Shown here piece by piece: positions 32,205 to 44,376 of a stretch of DNA of 64,000 nt (its first letter is position 1; the number at the start of each line of letters is the position of its first letter). Below the pieces are notes generated by a model. That model saw only the letters and a list, made by a program, of their open reading frames with translations. It did no database searches and had not been told where the DNA came from. The translations under genes were made by a program, and so were the position numbers. The stretch comes from Liopterus haemorrhoidalis. Lineage: Eukaryota > Arthropoda > Insecta > Coleoptera > Dytiscidae. Location of the stretch: positions 41,450,606 through 41,514,605 of the forward strand of contig OZ020617.1 of NCBI GenBank assembly GCA_963971575.1, in the 5' to 3' direction.

Positions 32205-34845
32205 ATTATTGCTAATAGTGTTATGGATTTTTTGTATTTATGGCTAAGGTAGTATATGTATTCTTTTGAAATTCAAAATATAATAAAATGTTTTTAACAG
32301 CCGAGAATCGAGTTCATGTATGAAGGGGCCTACAGACGTAGGGATAACTTGACTCATTCTTTAGCAACCGGCCATTAATGTTTTTCAATTTAACTTTTGT
32401 TATGTTTCAATAAGTTATTTATTTCACTGCCTGCAATATCGGCCCTCACCATCAAATTTACAATATTTTTTAAACCTTTGTTTCCAATTTTATGATACTA
32501 AATGTATGCATAACTAAATATAAATCTACCTTATCTTTACTACAACTTTTAATCATAGATTGCTTCAGTTTGTACAGTTTTAAATGGAAGATTAGATTAA
32601 ATTTTATTTATCTTAGAAAGAGTTTTCATTTTAATTGTTGTTTTATTGTATCATAATAAATTAAAGGGGCAAAAAACAAAACAAAAACCAAGCCAAATCT
32701 GGTAACCGCATTGCGGAGTTAGTTATGGTTTAATTTGGAAAAGTAACATCCTGTGATTATAGTTATTCTAAATATAAAAATTATTCACTGATATGCAATA
32801 ATGAAACGAGCTCTGCAAATTTTTGACCGCAATCAGTGTATTACTATACGTATTATGATATTAATTTTCCCGTAAGCAAAAATTATATTTTTCTACGACC
32901 GTTATGATAAACTAACATTTCAATCTTTTTTTTTTTGTATGGAATGTGTCTCTTTTAGGTAGTAGTGCCTAAATTATGTCACTTTTAGATATTACTGTAT
33001 AAAAGTTTACGGGCGGTATTAGTAACAATTTCTTTTTATTTTTACGTCATGGGTCGCTTTTGATAACAACATTTTTTGGCGGCCATACTTCCTTTTGTAA
33101 TTCCTAGTTTGTACGATTTTAGGTTATTGTTTACGCCAGTTTACACGAATTTACGTTGGAATAAATACGCCTAGTATGTAAGAAACCTAAAGCAGTGCGG
33201 CAGTAATGTATGGAGTACGCTGGATATCAAAAGTAAACATTATACTTTCTTATTGGTGGGCCGCATAAAATGGTTCGGTGAGCTGCAACCGTACCAGTTG
33301 CCCTTGCTATAGACCATAATTTCAATAAAGTTTTCATTTGTTATAAATATTTACAATACAATTGTTTAAGTTATAAAAAATATTTTAGTTTTTTTAGGTC
33401 TATAACCTACAGATTTTTTTAAAGAATGCAATTACATTCGAATATTTACTAATATCTATAATTTTTTTTTTACGAAAATTGTGGGAAGCATGGCAGAATT
33501 ATAGAACATACCAAATTATTATTTTGAAGATCGGCATAAAACAAATATCTCGTATAACTATAATCACATTTTTAAACTACAAAAGAACTAGGGTTCATGT
33601 TTACAATCACGTTGTAAACAGTCAACAGTCAGTGGCGCATACATACGTTTAAGTACTAACTATAAATAAGTATACTTGTTTTTGTTAATCCTTTAAGTAA
33701 GATGCGTAATGTGAAAAACTAATCCCTACGGCTATGGGTTGACACGCCTATTTATATCACTTCTATTGTAATTTCAGGAGTTCTCTAACTTTTATTATTT
33801 TATTGCGATCTTCAAAACTAATTTCGTACGGACTATACACGATATTGTAGACGGTTTCAAATTTTTAAATATTTCTGCATAATATGTTAACACCACCTTT
33901 AAGACATTATTTTTTTCCCGGCGCATTTTTTTTGGGGGCCTCGTGAGCTTTTTTTTCCACTTCAATAAATGACAGGCCGGAGAAAATGAACTTGAACTCT
34001 ATAATACATTACATTTATGGTAATAACTTCTTATTTTACTTTCATTCAAAATTAGAATATTTATACAATTTTATACAGTTAGTGTATAAAAGAGGTATTT
34101 TCTATCGAGTCTGTATTTTCGCACAAGACGTCATTCAAGTGCCAAAAATGGTAGTGTTAGATATAAAAGAATCCTTTACACACGTTTTGCATACGAAATA
34201 TTTTCTACTACAGAAAATATTAATAAAAATCCAAAATAGTTGGGTAAAAATTCATTACTTATTCCAGCCTTATAAAATTCCACCCAGATGGCAGACCAGT
34301 AGCTATAATGTATGGTTATGGTTAAAAAAATATTAAAAAATATAAACATTTCGCGTTTTAATTAGTGACATGTAACGATTTTGCATTAAAAAAAATCACT
34401 AGCATGCCATGGAAAATTAACGTATATCGGTTTCTTACGGCAACACATTTGTTTTGTTTAGAGATTATGAGCGCAAATTTTAACATATGGTTTAAAATAT
34501 ACCTTTCATCAAAATTTCAAAACCAACCAACCAAAAGAGTTTAAACTGGAGCATAAATGCGGTAAATTTACGTTCTTAAGAACAGATTTAAAAAGTAAAA
34601 CAAGCACGCCAAAACATAAAATTGATATGACACTTCATGCCGGCAGTCGATCAGTTGTAGGTTAAATTGACATAATTTTGAATTTATCTGTTTTAATCGA
34701 AGATTACTTTGCTTATTTAGCTTTAAATCTTCTTTTGTGGTTTAAAACATTTTGAAGATATCCATAATCAATAAACATAGTACTTATAATTCTCTTAATA
34801 TAAAATAGTTATTTATGCAATAAGTAAGATAATTTTTGATTTTTT
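32205..34845. other. Intron interior, no firm feature
   Basis: AT-rich. TTTTTCTACGACCGTTATGA near 32890 resembles the end of the element at 34846. A 116-codon open frame at 33986-34336 has intron-like residue composition and no recognised domain. Confidence 0.5.
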
Positions 34846-35009
34846 AATAATTTTTCTACGGCCATTCAAAAAGTTTGAAAAAAACGACATTTCATTTGTA
34901 AACAAAATAAAAAAACAACTGAATTTCTAACGTTAATAAATTAAATTTATATTAAATGTTATTCTCATACGTTTTTCGCACATTTTTGAACGGTCGTAGG
35001 AAAATTATT
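34846..35009. mobile_element. MITE-like inverted-repeat element
   Basis: AATAATTTTTCTACGGCCAT at 34846 is mirrored, with a few mismatches, by the end at 35009 (complement of ACGGTCGTAGGAAAATTATT). 164 bp, AT-rich interior. Related ends occur singly near 32890 and 35560. Confidence 0.65.
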
Positions 35010-35115
35010 GTATACAACTCGTAAGAAAAATTGCTCACTATTAATAAAAATTAAAATTTTGAATAAATATTGTTGTGACCAATTTACTTAAAAAAGTATG
35101 AAAAATTATTTCCAC

Positions 35116-35268
35116 CAGTGGCGGTCGGTGAAACATGTTTGGGTAAGCAATTAGTTTGATCGGACAAGCTCGTACTATATCTCTCAACAGCAGTATAGCA
35201 ACGACAAAGCACGAGCATGTGTATTCTTTGTAATTGCTTACCCAAAAATGATTCACCGACCGCCACTG
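35116..35268. mobile_element. hAT-type MITE with CAGTGGCGG ends
   Basis: CAGTGGCGGTCGGTGAAACA at 35116 is mirrored by GATTCACCGACCGCCACTG ending 35268, and pairing continues to GGGTAAGCAATTA/TAATTGCTTACCC. ATTTCCAC is duplicated exactly (35108-35115, 35269-35276). 153 bp; almost half of it is inverted repeat. Confidence 0.93.
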
Positions 35269-35310
35269 ATTTCCACACTAGTGCGGATATGGAGTTCATT
35301 TCCACACTAG

Positions 35311-35473
35311 CAAAGACAGACTTTGGCTTCAGCCTAGGAAACTGCCTAGGGTATTTCTTTGGAGCCCGTAAAATAGTTTTATTGTATATTTTTTTTCATT
35401 ATTTTATTATTTGACTGGCTAGACCCGCAATGAGAATCTTGTCTAGGGCCCAATATTTCTTAGTCCGCCACTG
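35311..35473. mobile_element. Second hAT-type MITE 42 bp away
   Basis: The right end TTAGTCCGCCACTG is clear at 35473; the left end CAAAGACAGACT is degenerate but in the expected place. CACACTAG (35303-35310) and CACACTGG (35474-35481) form the 8-bp duplication with one mismatch. 163 bp, non-coding. Confidence 0.7.
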
Positions 35474-35481
35474 CACACTGG

Positions 35482-37029
35482 TATGGATATGGATTTCATT
35501 TCCGCACTAGTGTGGAAATGAGCTAAAATGAGTTAAATAAGTAGACCTGTTTCTTAACGGCCGTAAAAAAAGAATGTTGCGAAAAATTCAAATCACATGT
35601 CCCAAACTCTTACCGATATGGATTTTTAAATTTATTTCCAACAACTTTAAGATACACACTTTCGCGGAACCTTATCAGCTGTTTAAAGATTTCCGACAGT
35701 ATTAAAATTATTGAATTAAAATTGTTATCAAAACTATACGTAGTCGTGCCGCGTCGATATTATTCGGAGGACGTCGAGGCGCATGGGGATACCGGCTTTC
35801 ATTTCAACTCAGTCACAATCTCGCGTTTATAAAGAACGTATGTTATCAACAACATTAAATCTCGTAGTTTGTTATAAACAATTTTAAAAACATTTTAAAT
35901 GTACGAAAATAGTTTTTTAAAATGAAAAACAATTGAACTTACAGTTATATAGTTATTGATTAGTGTGAAACTGAAAATTTCTTGGCATGTGACTCGCATA
36001 TCGATTCAAAAATAAATTATTTAAGGTTAAAATAAACTGTTTTATGACGAAATTTCGATAATCGTGTTAGATTAATTTTTTGTTTTGTTTATAATACACC
36101 GATAACTTTATCTTGTGCTGTGTCTGAGTGTTTTGAAAATTTTTCAAAAATGGATGAGGATTACGATTTTCGATTCGAGTGCAAGGTAAAATTATTATTT
36201 TAGGATGTAAAAAATATAATAAACCATTTTTTTGGTTACATATAATATTTGAAAATGGAAAAAAGGTAGGCAAAGATCCTGACGATGTGGAATAGAGGAA
36301 ATTATGGATAAAAGAGGTTTAAAAGAATGAAAGTTGGAAAACACTGATGGGAAATCTGGTTGAAGCAATGTCAATATATTTTGAAAATTTTGTTTACTTA
36401 ATATATTTCATACCTACCCCATTTTTATTGTTTTGTCCCAGTATTCCAGAGTCGTATAAAAGTACTAAATGTTAGGTATTTTAAGGTTTTGGATTGTTAT
36501 TAATATTTCGACGTTTTTTTTTTTTTTTTTATTAAATTTATGCAGTCTTTACTTTTTTAAATCCTAGATCTTTCCAAGTGTTTGTGCCTAGGGTTCTATT
36601 TAGATTTCATTCAAAATTTTTAATATTTTCTAATTTTGTCGCATTTAGCGACTTTTTCTTTAAATTTAAAAAATGGGCGTAGCCAGTTTAATGATTTTTT
36701 TCCCAAACTTAAAGAAAGTGAAGTATCCTTTTAGATGAATCAGAGTATACATTAAAATCCTCAAATTCATAAGTTTTACTCTGGAAAAATAGTGAATTTT
36801 TCAAAGTTGTCAGTTTATTTTTTGAGTTCGAGTGCGATTCTTTAAGAGGTACATACCATTGCATGTAAACATTCTACATTCACGAGTTTTCCTTCGTCTT
36901 ACCACAAAAGTGCCAAAAATTATGAGGTGTTTTTTAAACTTTACTCAACAACCTGAACCTCAATTTTTTAAATTTTTTTTTGACAGACTGTTGATTTTGT
37001 TGGCTTTAACGTTAAGAACTTGGCATAAT
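35482..37029. other. Intron interior, nothing recognised
   Basis: AT-rich sequence without recognisable repeats pairs or coding frames, apart from the tail of the 35-kb tandem unit. Confidence 0.5.
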
Positions 37030-37250
37030 TTACTTCAGAATACTTACTTACTTAATTCTAAAGCCTTTTTACCATTTTCTGGTGTCAGGCTGTTGACGTT
37101 TATCTTGTGTCATAGTCCTTGTTTCTTCCCTTTTCAACCCTCTTCTTGCTGTCGTTCTTTGAATTCCATCTTACCACGTTCAGTTTCTTCCCATTTTAAG
37201 CCTCTTCTTGCTGTCGTTCTTTGAATTCCATCTTACCACGTTCAGAATGT
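37030..37250 (-). pseudogene. LINE 3'-end remnant with a 60-bp duplication
   Basis: The minus strand carries the tail of a non-LTR element ORF: words such as TPENGKKALEL are decayed but followable near 37060-37090. CTTCTTGCTGTCGTTCTTTG at 37142 is repeated exactly 60 bp later together with the following ~22 bases, a local tandem duplication. Not translatable as a whole. Confidence 0.65.
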
Positions 37251-38620
37251 TTTTAAAGCTTAATTTGAGCCGCTCGGGTTCTTCTTTATCGAATTATTTA
37301 CTATCGTAACCTAATCTAATAACTTAAAATATAGAAGTACAAATTCGAGGTTGTTAAATAAAGTTGAGTCCATTTATCTTTTAAAGATTATTTCTAATTT
37401 TAGTTACTATTAATGAAAATATGCCCATCATCTTTGGATATTAGCGTCTACAACAACCCTATTTTATGTGATTTAGCTTCTTGTTAAAAGACTGGAAAAC
37501 ATTTTGCAAGCTGTTTTGAATTTTGAGATTTTGGAAACGTATTTTTGAATTTTGATTTCATTGTTTTAATTTGACCACGTCATTATTACATTTTATATCA
37601 GCAGTCCCCAACGTATGGCGCTTCCAGTCTGTAGCCAATACATATTTCCAAATTATCGTCTCTCTTCTCAATAAAGTTGGTTACCACTGGTTTTATTTAA
37701 TATATGCGATTTTCAATAAGATTCTACTGATGCCCACCATAAATTCCCAAATGCCGTCCCTCTCCTCAATATGGTTGGTAACCACTATTCTATATTCATG
37801 AATTTTAACACAGAAAACTGTTAAAATATTTTTTTGTGTGCTATTTGCGATTTTTTGTATTAATTTAGCCGTAAACTATTATACCAAAATTTAGAAAACA
37901 ACATTTGAGGTTACTAACGCCGAGTATTAAGTCAAATTTACACTTATAAAGCCAGATTTACACAATTAAATTTAATTTATCGTATTGATATTTGTTGCGC
38001 AAAAATTTTACTGTGTTTTTTTATTGTTTACAATGATTTCTTTCGTGAATTCTAGGTTTGTGACCTAACGTTGACATTGCTTACTGCACACGTTGTGTTT
38101 ATATAAGTGATAGTAGTTGCCAAAAAAGAAATGCCAAAAATGTAATCAGCGCTATTTTGTTTTATTCACGAATTGTTTAATGGAGGTGTAAACATTTGTT
38201 TTAAGATATTATTTGAAAACATATGTGAGGAAGTGTGTAGGTGTTTCAGTTTATTCAATAGAGTTTGATGGAATTATGAAATTAGAAAAATACATAGGAA
38301 TTGAAATAAATATTAACTATGTTAAACTATTTAGGAAACAATTGGATTTGTGAAATCTTGACAAGTTTAGGTATATTATTATAATTTATTACAATTTTTT
38401 TTATTATTATTTTTGTATTTAGATGCGTGGGAATGAAAATATTTTTTTAATTACTACCTATTATTACATAACCAATGTGATCAGCGGTTTACTAATATTT
38501 TTGGTTTTTAAAAATCTAATTGTTGTCACGGACGCCAAGAGAGCCGTCGGGCCCCGATAAAATGTATATAATTCTGGGCCCAGGCTCCGGAATTACAATA
38601 ATTCCGCCCCAACTCCCGGA
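37251..38620. other. Intron interior
   Basis: AT-rich. A GC-richer patch at 38532-38620 (GGGCCC, CCGGAATT words) adjoins family D and may be part of it. No gene. Confidence 0.5.
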
Positions 38621-38830
38621 AAACGATAATTACGGGCCAGGTAGCAGATAAAAAAAAACTGTGCGTAGATAGAAATTGTTCTTTATTTTTTCTGTAATGT
38701 AATTTATAAGATATGTTTACATGACGTACCTAATGTCCACGCGGAAGCTACCGATAGATTATCAAATCGGGTCTGGGGCCTGGATCTATGAACACTGTTA
38801 TTTCAATTATTATTACGTTTAATTAGAATT
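38621..38830 (+). repeat. Dispersed repeat family D, uninterrupted copy
   Basis: AAACGATAATTACGGGCC, AGATAAAAAA-, GATAGAAATTGTTCTTTATT, TTTTCTGTAATGTAA and ATCAAATCGGGTCTGG-, ending TTCAATTATTATTACGT. It aligns in order with 47536-48092, which has a 356-bp insertion. Class unknown. Confidence 0.7.
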
Positions 38831-39142
38831 ACCGACAAATAAATTAAAGAAATTGTGCAACTAAATCACAATAATAAAACTTGATTGTGATTTGTAAAAA
38901 AGAATAGTGGGCCATGCAGTGCAGTCTGATCGGTTCCCGTTAATCTGTACCGGCTTTCCCCAGTTTTCGACACCCCTAATTGTTGTATATGTGTCTGCAA
39001 GACATTTGTCTCACTGTTACCCACGCCAGTGGAATAATGAGATACTATATACCAGTGGGTCGCAATCAGAATGGCGCAGCTCTCGGGGTTTACGGACTTG
39101 TGAATGGGATTCCTTGAACTCCGTAGAATAAATACAGATATA

Positions 39143-39450
39143 CAGTCACTTCTCGACTTACGACGGGGATCGGTTCCCCAACTTCGGTCGTAAGTCGAAA
39201 TGGTCGTAAGTCGAATTTTATACAAAAATAAATAATATAATTATTATAGACATATGTACATCGTGCATTACTTTACAAACAATAAAGAGTTATTACGACA
39301 TTGTGTCCGATTATATATTTATTTGGACGACGAACGTTAAAAATATGATATATATTTGACGAAAACTATAAAAAATTTATACATTTTTTTAATTTGTTTA
39401 TAAAATTTTTTCGTCGTAAGTCCAGGTGGTCGTAACTCGAGAAGTGACTG
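39143..39450. mobile_element. Pogo/Tigger-like MITE, CAGTCACTTCTCGACTTACG ends
   Basis: CAGTCACTTCTCGACTTACG at 39143 is mirrored by CGTAACTCGAGAAGTGACTG ending 39450; TA flanks both sides (39141-39142, 39451-39452). GTCGTAAGTCGA repeats sub-terminally on both sides. 308 bp with an AT-rich centre and no coding capacity. Confidence 0.88.
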
Positions 39451-39452
39451 TA

Positions 39453-40904
39453 ATACGAAGAAATAATAGTTGGGCACCGTGAATAATACCTTTCCGTCAT
39501 CTTTTTGGCGCAAGACATGTCTCATTGTTACCCAATGTCAATGTGGTTGGAAAATTAGTCAGTAAGCGATGACAAGTAAAACTGTTATGATGAAATTTAG
39601 AACACTTTTTGAACGCCCTTCGTTTTTTTTTTGCATTAATAGTTAAAGAAGCGTTAAAAGCTAGAATTAATTATTATATTTACATCACTGCTTTTTATAT
39701 TACCACAATTTAACTGTAATGATTTTTTGTTCCGGTAGTTTTTTTTTTTTTACCAAATTCGACCTTATGAATGACTTTTACAATTTTATTTATGAATGAT
39801 ATTAAAGCTATACACATTGAAAAATATTTAAAAAAGTGTTTTTGGTATTTAATTAATTGAATTTTGTTTTGATCTGTCAAAAGTGTTCTTAAATAGTTAA
39901 AAATATAATTAATATTCTTAACATTTGCAAAAAACTTGTATAATAATATTTATTGCATTCTTGTCTCGTAATTATTGTCTGAATTTTTTAAAACCAGTTT
40001 TATTTTCGGATATTTGGTGCCAACTTGTGACGTTAAAATATTTTTAAAGAATTTATTATAAAAACTATTTGTTAACTATATTGGATCTTGAAAGATGCCA
40101 ATATATAATTATGTTTATATTAGGAACAACTGGGTTTGTGCCAACATAAAATTTTGGTATTATTTTTATAAATAGATTATGAAGCACCTTACCCAAGTAA
40201 AAGTAATCTCTTTTAACATTGTGTACAATGCCAGTAAGAAATGGGGTATAAACTGCTAAAAGCAATAGCTGTTAATGTCATTATCAAATTAATTTATTAT
40301 ACAAAACTTTAAAAAAATAATTAAGAAAAATATAGAAAATAATATTGGAAATCAGCCCGAATCATCAATGGATTCTTCTTCACTTTATATTTAATCGACA
40401 CTATAACACAAACGTAATACGGACGTAAATACATATAACGGCAACACAAATTATTAATATGGCGCTCGTTGACAGCAAAGAATATGACAGTTGACAGCAA
40501 AACAACTGTTGTGTTTGGTACCAGAGGCGTACATACATTAATTCATTTTAAGACAATTTTAAAATATTTCTCTTAATATAAATATATTCTAAATTAATTT
40601 CAAATCTATTTATTCACTGGCTTTTATATTCTAACATTATTTAAACATATACCTCCGTTTTACTTATTAGAAATAATAGGTAGTACTATATTCACTGTAA
40701 ATTTAGTTTGTACGCCTATGTTTACAAATTTGGGTTAAAATAACAGAGACAAATAAAATAAGTTGAGACAGAAATCTATTTTTCTACAGTGTAAACTTTT
40801 CCATGTTCTTATCGAATTAAAACCCACACTCCGTTCTTAAAAAAAAGTGAAGTTGTAAGTAAAAGTAATTTAATTTTAAAAGTTTTATACTTATAATGTT
40901 TGTG
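39453..40904. other. Intron interior, nothing recognised
   Basis: AT-rich; no end pairs, tRNA or exon-like frames recognised. Confidence 0.5.
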
Positions 40905-40978
40905 TTGCCGCGGCTCCGTGGTAAGACAGTTACCTATGAAGCACAAAGTCGTGGGTTTAAATCTCAGACACCACTTTA
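40905..40978 (+). repeat. tRNA-like segment (SINE head or tRNA pseudogene)
   Basis: GGCTCCGTGGTAAGACAG resembles a Pol III A box, and GTCGTGGGTTTAAATCTCAG about 35 bases on resembles a B box. The cloverleaf arms do not pair well (the first and last bases fail to form a 7-bp acceptor stem), so it is not a functional tRNA. A short A-rich stretch follows within 50 bases. Confidence 0.55.
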
Positions 40979-42229
40979 GAATTTTTATCTAAAAACTTTT
41001 AAACAATAAATAAAAAACAAAATTGTTTAATTTATTTTACAGGGTGTCTCATAAATGTGAAAATGTTAACAGTGTCATATGAGATCACTAGGCGTTAATG
41101 GGTTAATGTTTAATACTTTTGGTGTTTATAAACAAAGTTGTTTTCCTATGAATAGTTAAGTAGTTCGTAATTATATTTATTTTTAAATTGAAAATTCTGC
41201 GACATTTATACGGACCACGTCAGTTCTAACTAGATTGATATTTGTAGTTCGACTCTTACATATTGGCAGCTTTATTCCAAGTTTTCATTTTAATAACATA
41301 ATTGACAAAAATATTCTTTTATGAACTCTAAGAGTGGGGGCTCCAATCAATATTACAACAATTAATAGGCCAACATATTTTCGTGAAATAAATAAAATAA
41401 GTAAAGTAATTGTGATTCAATAAATTTTTATAAACCAATCCAGGACAGTTGGTAAAAGAGAGGCAGGAAACTGCCCCCAAACTGTTGAATAGAGTGAGAC
41501 AAAAATTTGTATCCGAGAATAATTGAACCACCGTTTGAAGAAGTGAATGAATCAAAAAGATGGTTTTGGAGTGTTAAGATTTCATTCTTTCAACTAATAA
41601 AGATTAAGGTTTCAAGTAATTAAAGTCAAGTCAACAAAACCAAAATATAGAGCTACTATTGTTCTAAAATACAAACATAAATTTTAGACTGAGGCTGCAT
41701 AATAATGCGGTAACATCATGACGTCAAGCTTTCAGATAATATAAAATACTTATGCTGAAGCAGTTCTTTTCTGGCTATGATTGAATAAAGATGTTTAAAG
41801 CCCATGTATGAATATTATTTAACAATCTCAAAAAAAAAAAACATGTTCCAACATGGGAAAATGGGAAATTTTTTTCTAATTTTTTGAATTTTTCGTCATT
41901 TTAAACATATTTAAAATTGTAGTATAAAGTCTTTGCAGTACGATGCAACTATAAAATCTGTTCTACAATATACTTTTCTCTTAAGCACTACGAATTTTTT
42001 GCGTAGTATTAAAATACGTAAAAAATATAATGTGAAACACAATATTTCCTTCAAAATTTCAATGCTATCCGACATCTAACTCTACTTTTGAAACTATCAC
42101 GTTACGATACTTTTTAAGGTGTACCAACTTTACGTTTATTTCTATGCTGTACTATTTTACTTTTTTTGACATTTTTAATAATCCTGATTGAGATTAGTTT
42201 TTGAGATCTGAAAAATTATACTGGCATAT
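40979..42229. other. Intron interior
   Basis: AT-rich. ACAGGGTGTCTCATAAATGT near 41040 echoes the GGTGTCTCA start of the element at 38 but has no partner. No gene. Confidence 0.5.
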
Positions 42230-42931
42230 TTATTATATATAAAAATCATTTTCTGTTTGTTTGTTTATTTGTTTATTTGTCCTTTATGCAAAGCCAAACG
42301 GATGGACCGATTTTCACCAATTTAGTACAAGGGGGTAAAATAATCCGAGGAAGGTTTAGGTGAGGGTTCCAACTTCGTCCATGTCCCCCTAGAGAGCGTT
42401 ATGGAAGGAAACCATAATTGTTCACTTTCCATGCGGTTTCAATTGAATACATAGGCTAGACCTTAAGAGAAATATCGATGTAATGTAGATCTTAACTAGA
42501 TCTAAAAAAAAAGTGTATTGGTCAATTTTCTGTTTTTGAACGAAATAGTTTTTGTATTTAAAGTTTGTTGGTGTATAACATCGGAGTTTTATAATGATGT
42601 ATTAATTATTTTAGAATAATAAATTAGACCATGCCACGTAGAATCATAATGTATTTAACAATACATCAAAGATTAATAATAACGGAGTTTACAGTGTAAA
42701 GTGGACGCATGCACAGGAATTTTTAAAGAAGTACATGTATGTCGGTATTTGATGCGGAACTTCCCAATAGATGGCAGTGGTGGAGATTTCTGTATTTCCC
42801 ATCGTCTAATAGTTAATTGCAAATTATATTATCGTTTCATATATTTAACTTTAACATTGTGAGCGTTCTGTTCTACTTTCTTCGTTTTAAAGTAGTGAAA
42901 TGCCGTAGCGAAGCACGTTTACACCCACTAG
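42230..42931. mobile_element. Helitron-like non-autonomous element
   Basis: TATATATAAAAATCATTTTC followed by repeated TTTGTTTG, CAAAGCCAAACGGATGGACC, GATTTTCACCAATTTAGTAC and GGTAAAATAATCCGAGGAAG matches the remembered layout of a common insect Helitron family. The right end GCCGTAGCGAAGCACGTTTA then CACCCACTAG (CTAG ending 42931, followed by T) fits Helitron 3' ends. No Rep/helicase coding. Confidence 0.6.
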
Positions 42932-43194
42932 TAATTAAATATAAACTAACATAATTCAACGATATTTAAACTTTTATCCGTCACATCAAATTTTTCACAG
43001 TGAGAAGTAACAAAAGACAGAAGGTGTTGAATGCCTCTCTCTGACGCTAATACTGCAGAAAGAAGTTTAGAAGTTTCAATGACATCAGAAGTTTGAAAGT
43101 GTAGTGAAAAGTATAATGGTAAACAGCCTTTAGAACTGACAAATTAACATCTGAATATTACATTTTTAATAAAAAAGTTCAAAAGTCAAAAAAT

Positions 43195-43640
43195 CCAACT
43201 CCAACGTTTATTGAGCGGGGTTAATATTTAGTTCCTGAAGACAAGTCTAATTTAAAAGGACTCAAAATATTTATCCAATCAAAAAAATGCATTTAGATAA
43301 AAGATTTGTGTTCTTATTCTAAACAATTTTTGTAATATAAGTTTTTGCTGTTATGTTATTAATAAGTCAAGAAGGAGATTGTACGGGTTGCGAACAGCAA
43401 TGAAAAACAATTAAACAAGCTGATTTGATTGTTTTTCAATGCTGTCCGCAACCCGTACAATTTCCTTCTTGATTTATCATCTAGAGACACGACACATTCC
43501 ACACGTTTATTAATAAGGGAGGTTTTTTAAAATTTAAATTTTTGAAGTTTTCCCACCAAAACTCCAAATATTTATCCAATCAAAATAACACATTTAGATA
43601 AAAGATTTGTCTTCTTATTCTTAACAATTCATCTATATTC
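43195..43640 (+). repeat. Family B, copy 2 (two sub-units split by a hairpin)
   Basis: AAATATTTATCCAATCAAAA occurs at ~43267 and ~43566, each followed by GCATTTAGATAAAAGATTTG or close to it and a TTCTTATTCT-AACAATT block, giving two ~300-bp-spaced sub-units interrupted by the hairpin at 43363-43476. Confidence 0.65.
43363..43476. repeat. 114-bp near-perfect hairpin
   Basis: The left arm TAAGTCAAGAAGGAGATTGT continues ACGGGTTGCG-ACAGCAATGAAAAACAAT and pairs with 43429-43476, with only about four to six mismatches in ~49 bp and a loop under 20 bases. The size and pairing are those of a foldback element or an inverted duplication. Confidence 0.85.
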
Positions 43641-44289
43641 GAGTCCATTTTTCGTTTTTCCTTTTCTTCTTTTTTCCTTTTTCGCACCTGCTGCCCCCTA
43701 TGACTCTGATTATTATTGTTAATCAGTTTCAACTGTTGGAAGTTCAGTATATGCTATCTAATGAACTTTATTATCAATAATTTAAATAGGATAAAAATAA
43801 AATACATTAAACTGTTACATACTTATACAACATTTTTTGCTTTACCAGTTTTTTTCTGATGTTATCAGTTTTATGACTAGATTAATAGATTTCATAAAAA
43901 TACCACATAAAATATATTTCAAATAAATAAATAAATACTTGCTAGTGTTTATCTTTTGATAAATTGATTAACAAGAGTGCTACATGACGTAATATTAGAC
44001 AGCATTAAATTAACCTTGATATTTGAAAATTTATAAACTAGTCCTCTAAACATACTGGGAATATTAAACTGTTTGTCTGCGTTCGAGAAGACATGAGAAA
44101 GATACGAATTGAGGTGCTAAAATAGCGAATATAGTAATAGAATGGAAATTAGGTCACGTAGCTAAGTTCGGTTGACATCTGTTTAAGAATTGATAAATAG
44201 GGTTTAAATCCTGGATGGTTATTTATAACGTTAACCTAGGTACTACTAACGACATTTTGAAGTACTTCAATTAGTTAATTTATTACCAA

Positions 44290-44342
44290 ACCTTATTATT
44301 AGGATTTCGTAGGTATAACCAAGAAACCCTTATACTGTCACT
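44290..44342 (+). repeat. Family A left-end fragment
   Basis: TTAGGATTTCGTAGGTATAA, CCAAGAAACCCTTATACTG and TCACTC, cut off exactly where the hAT-like terminus CAGGGCCGGCGCGAG begins at 44343. Confidence 0.65.
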
Positions 44343-44376
44343 CAGGGCCGGCGCGAGTGTCGTTGTCGCCCCTAGG
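44343..44376. mobile_element. hAT left terminus CAGGGCCGGCGCGAG
   Basis: CAGGGCCGGCGCGAGTGTCG is a typical hAT-type end. Its sequence seems to resume after 46641 (GTGCCTTGCAGAAATTTTGT), i.e. it is split by the element 44377-46633. No right end was identified. Confidence 0.55.

Larger units (their letters stand above)
35105..35535. repeat. Short tandem repeat hit by two hAT insertions
   Basis: With the two hAT elements removed, the sequence is a tandem of ~40-bp units built on ATTTCCACACTAGTGCGGAT followed by ATGGAGTTC (35269-35310, 35474-35520 and flanks). Three diverged units can be followed. Confidence 0.65.

Noticed and set aside
33986..34336. 116-codon plus-strand open frame
   Set aside because: Composition is that of AT-rich intron (many I, L, F, Y, K, N), with no domain, splice context or conservation visible.
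40905..40978. Functional tRNA gene
   Set aside because: Acceptor stem does not pair and the B box is degenerate (GGGTTTAAATC).
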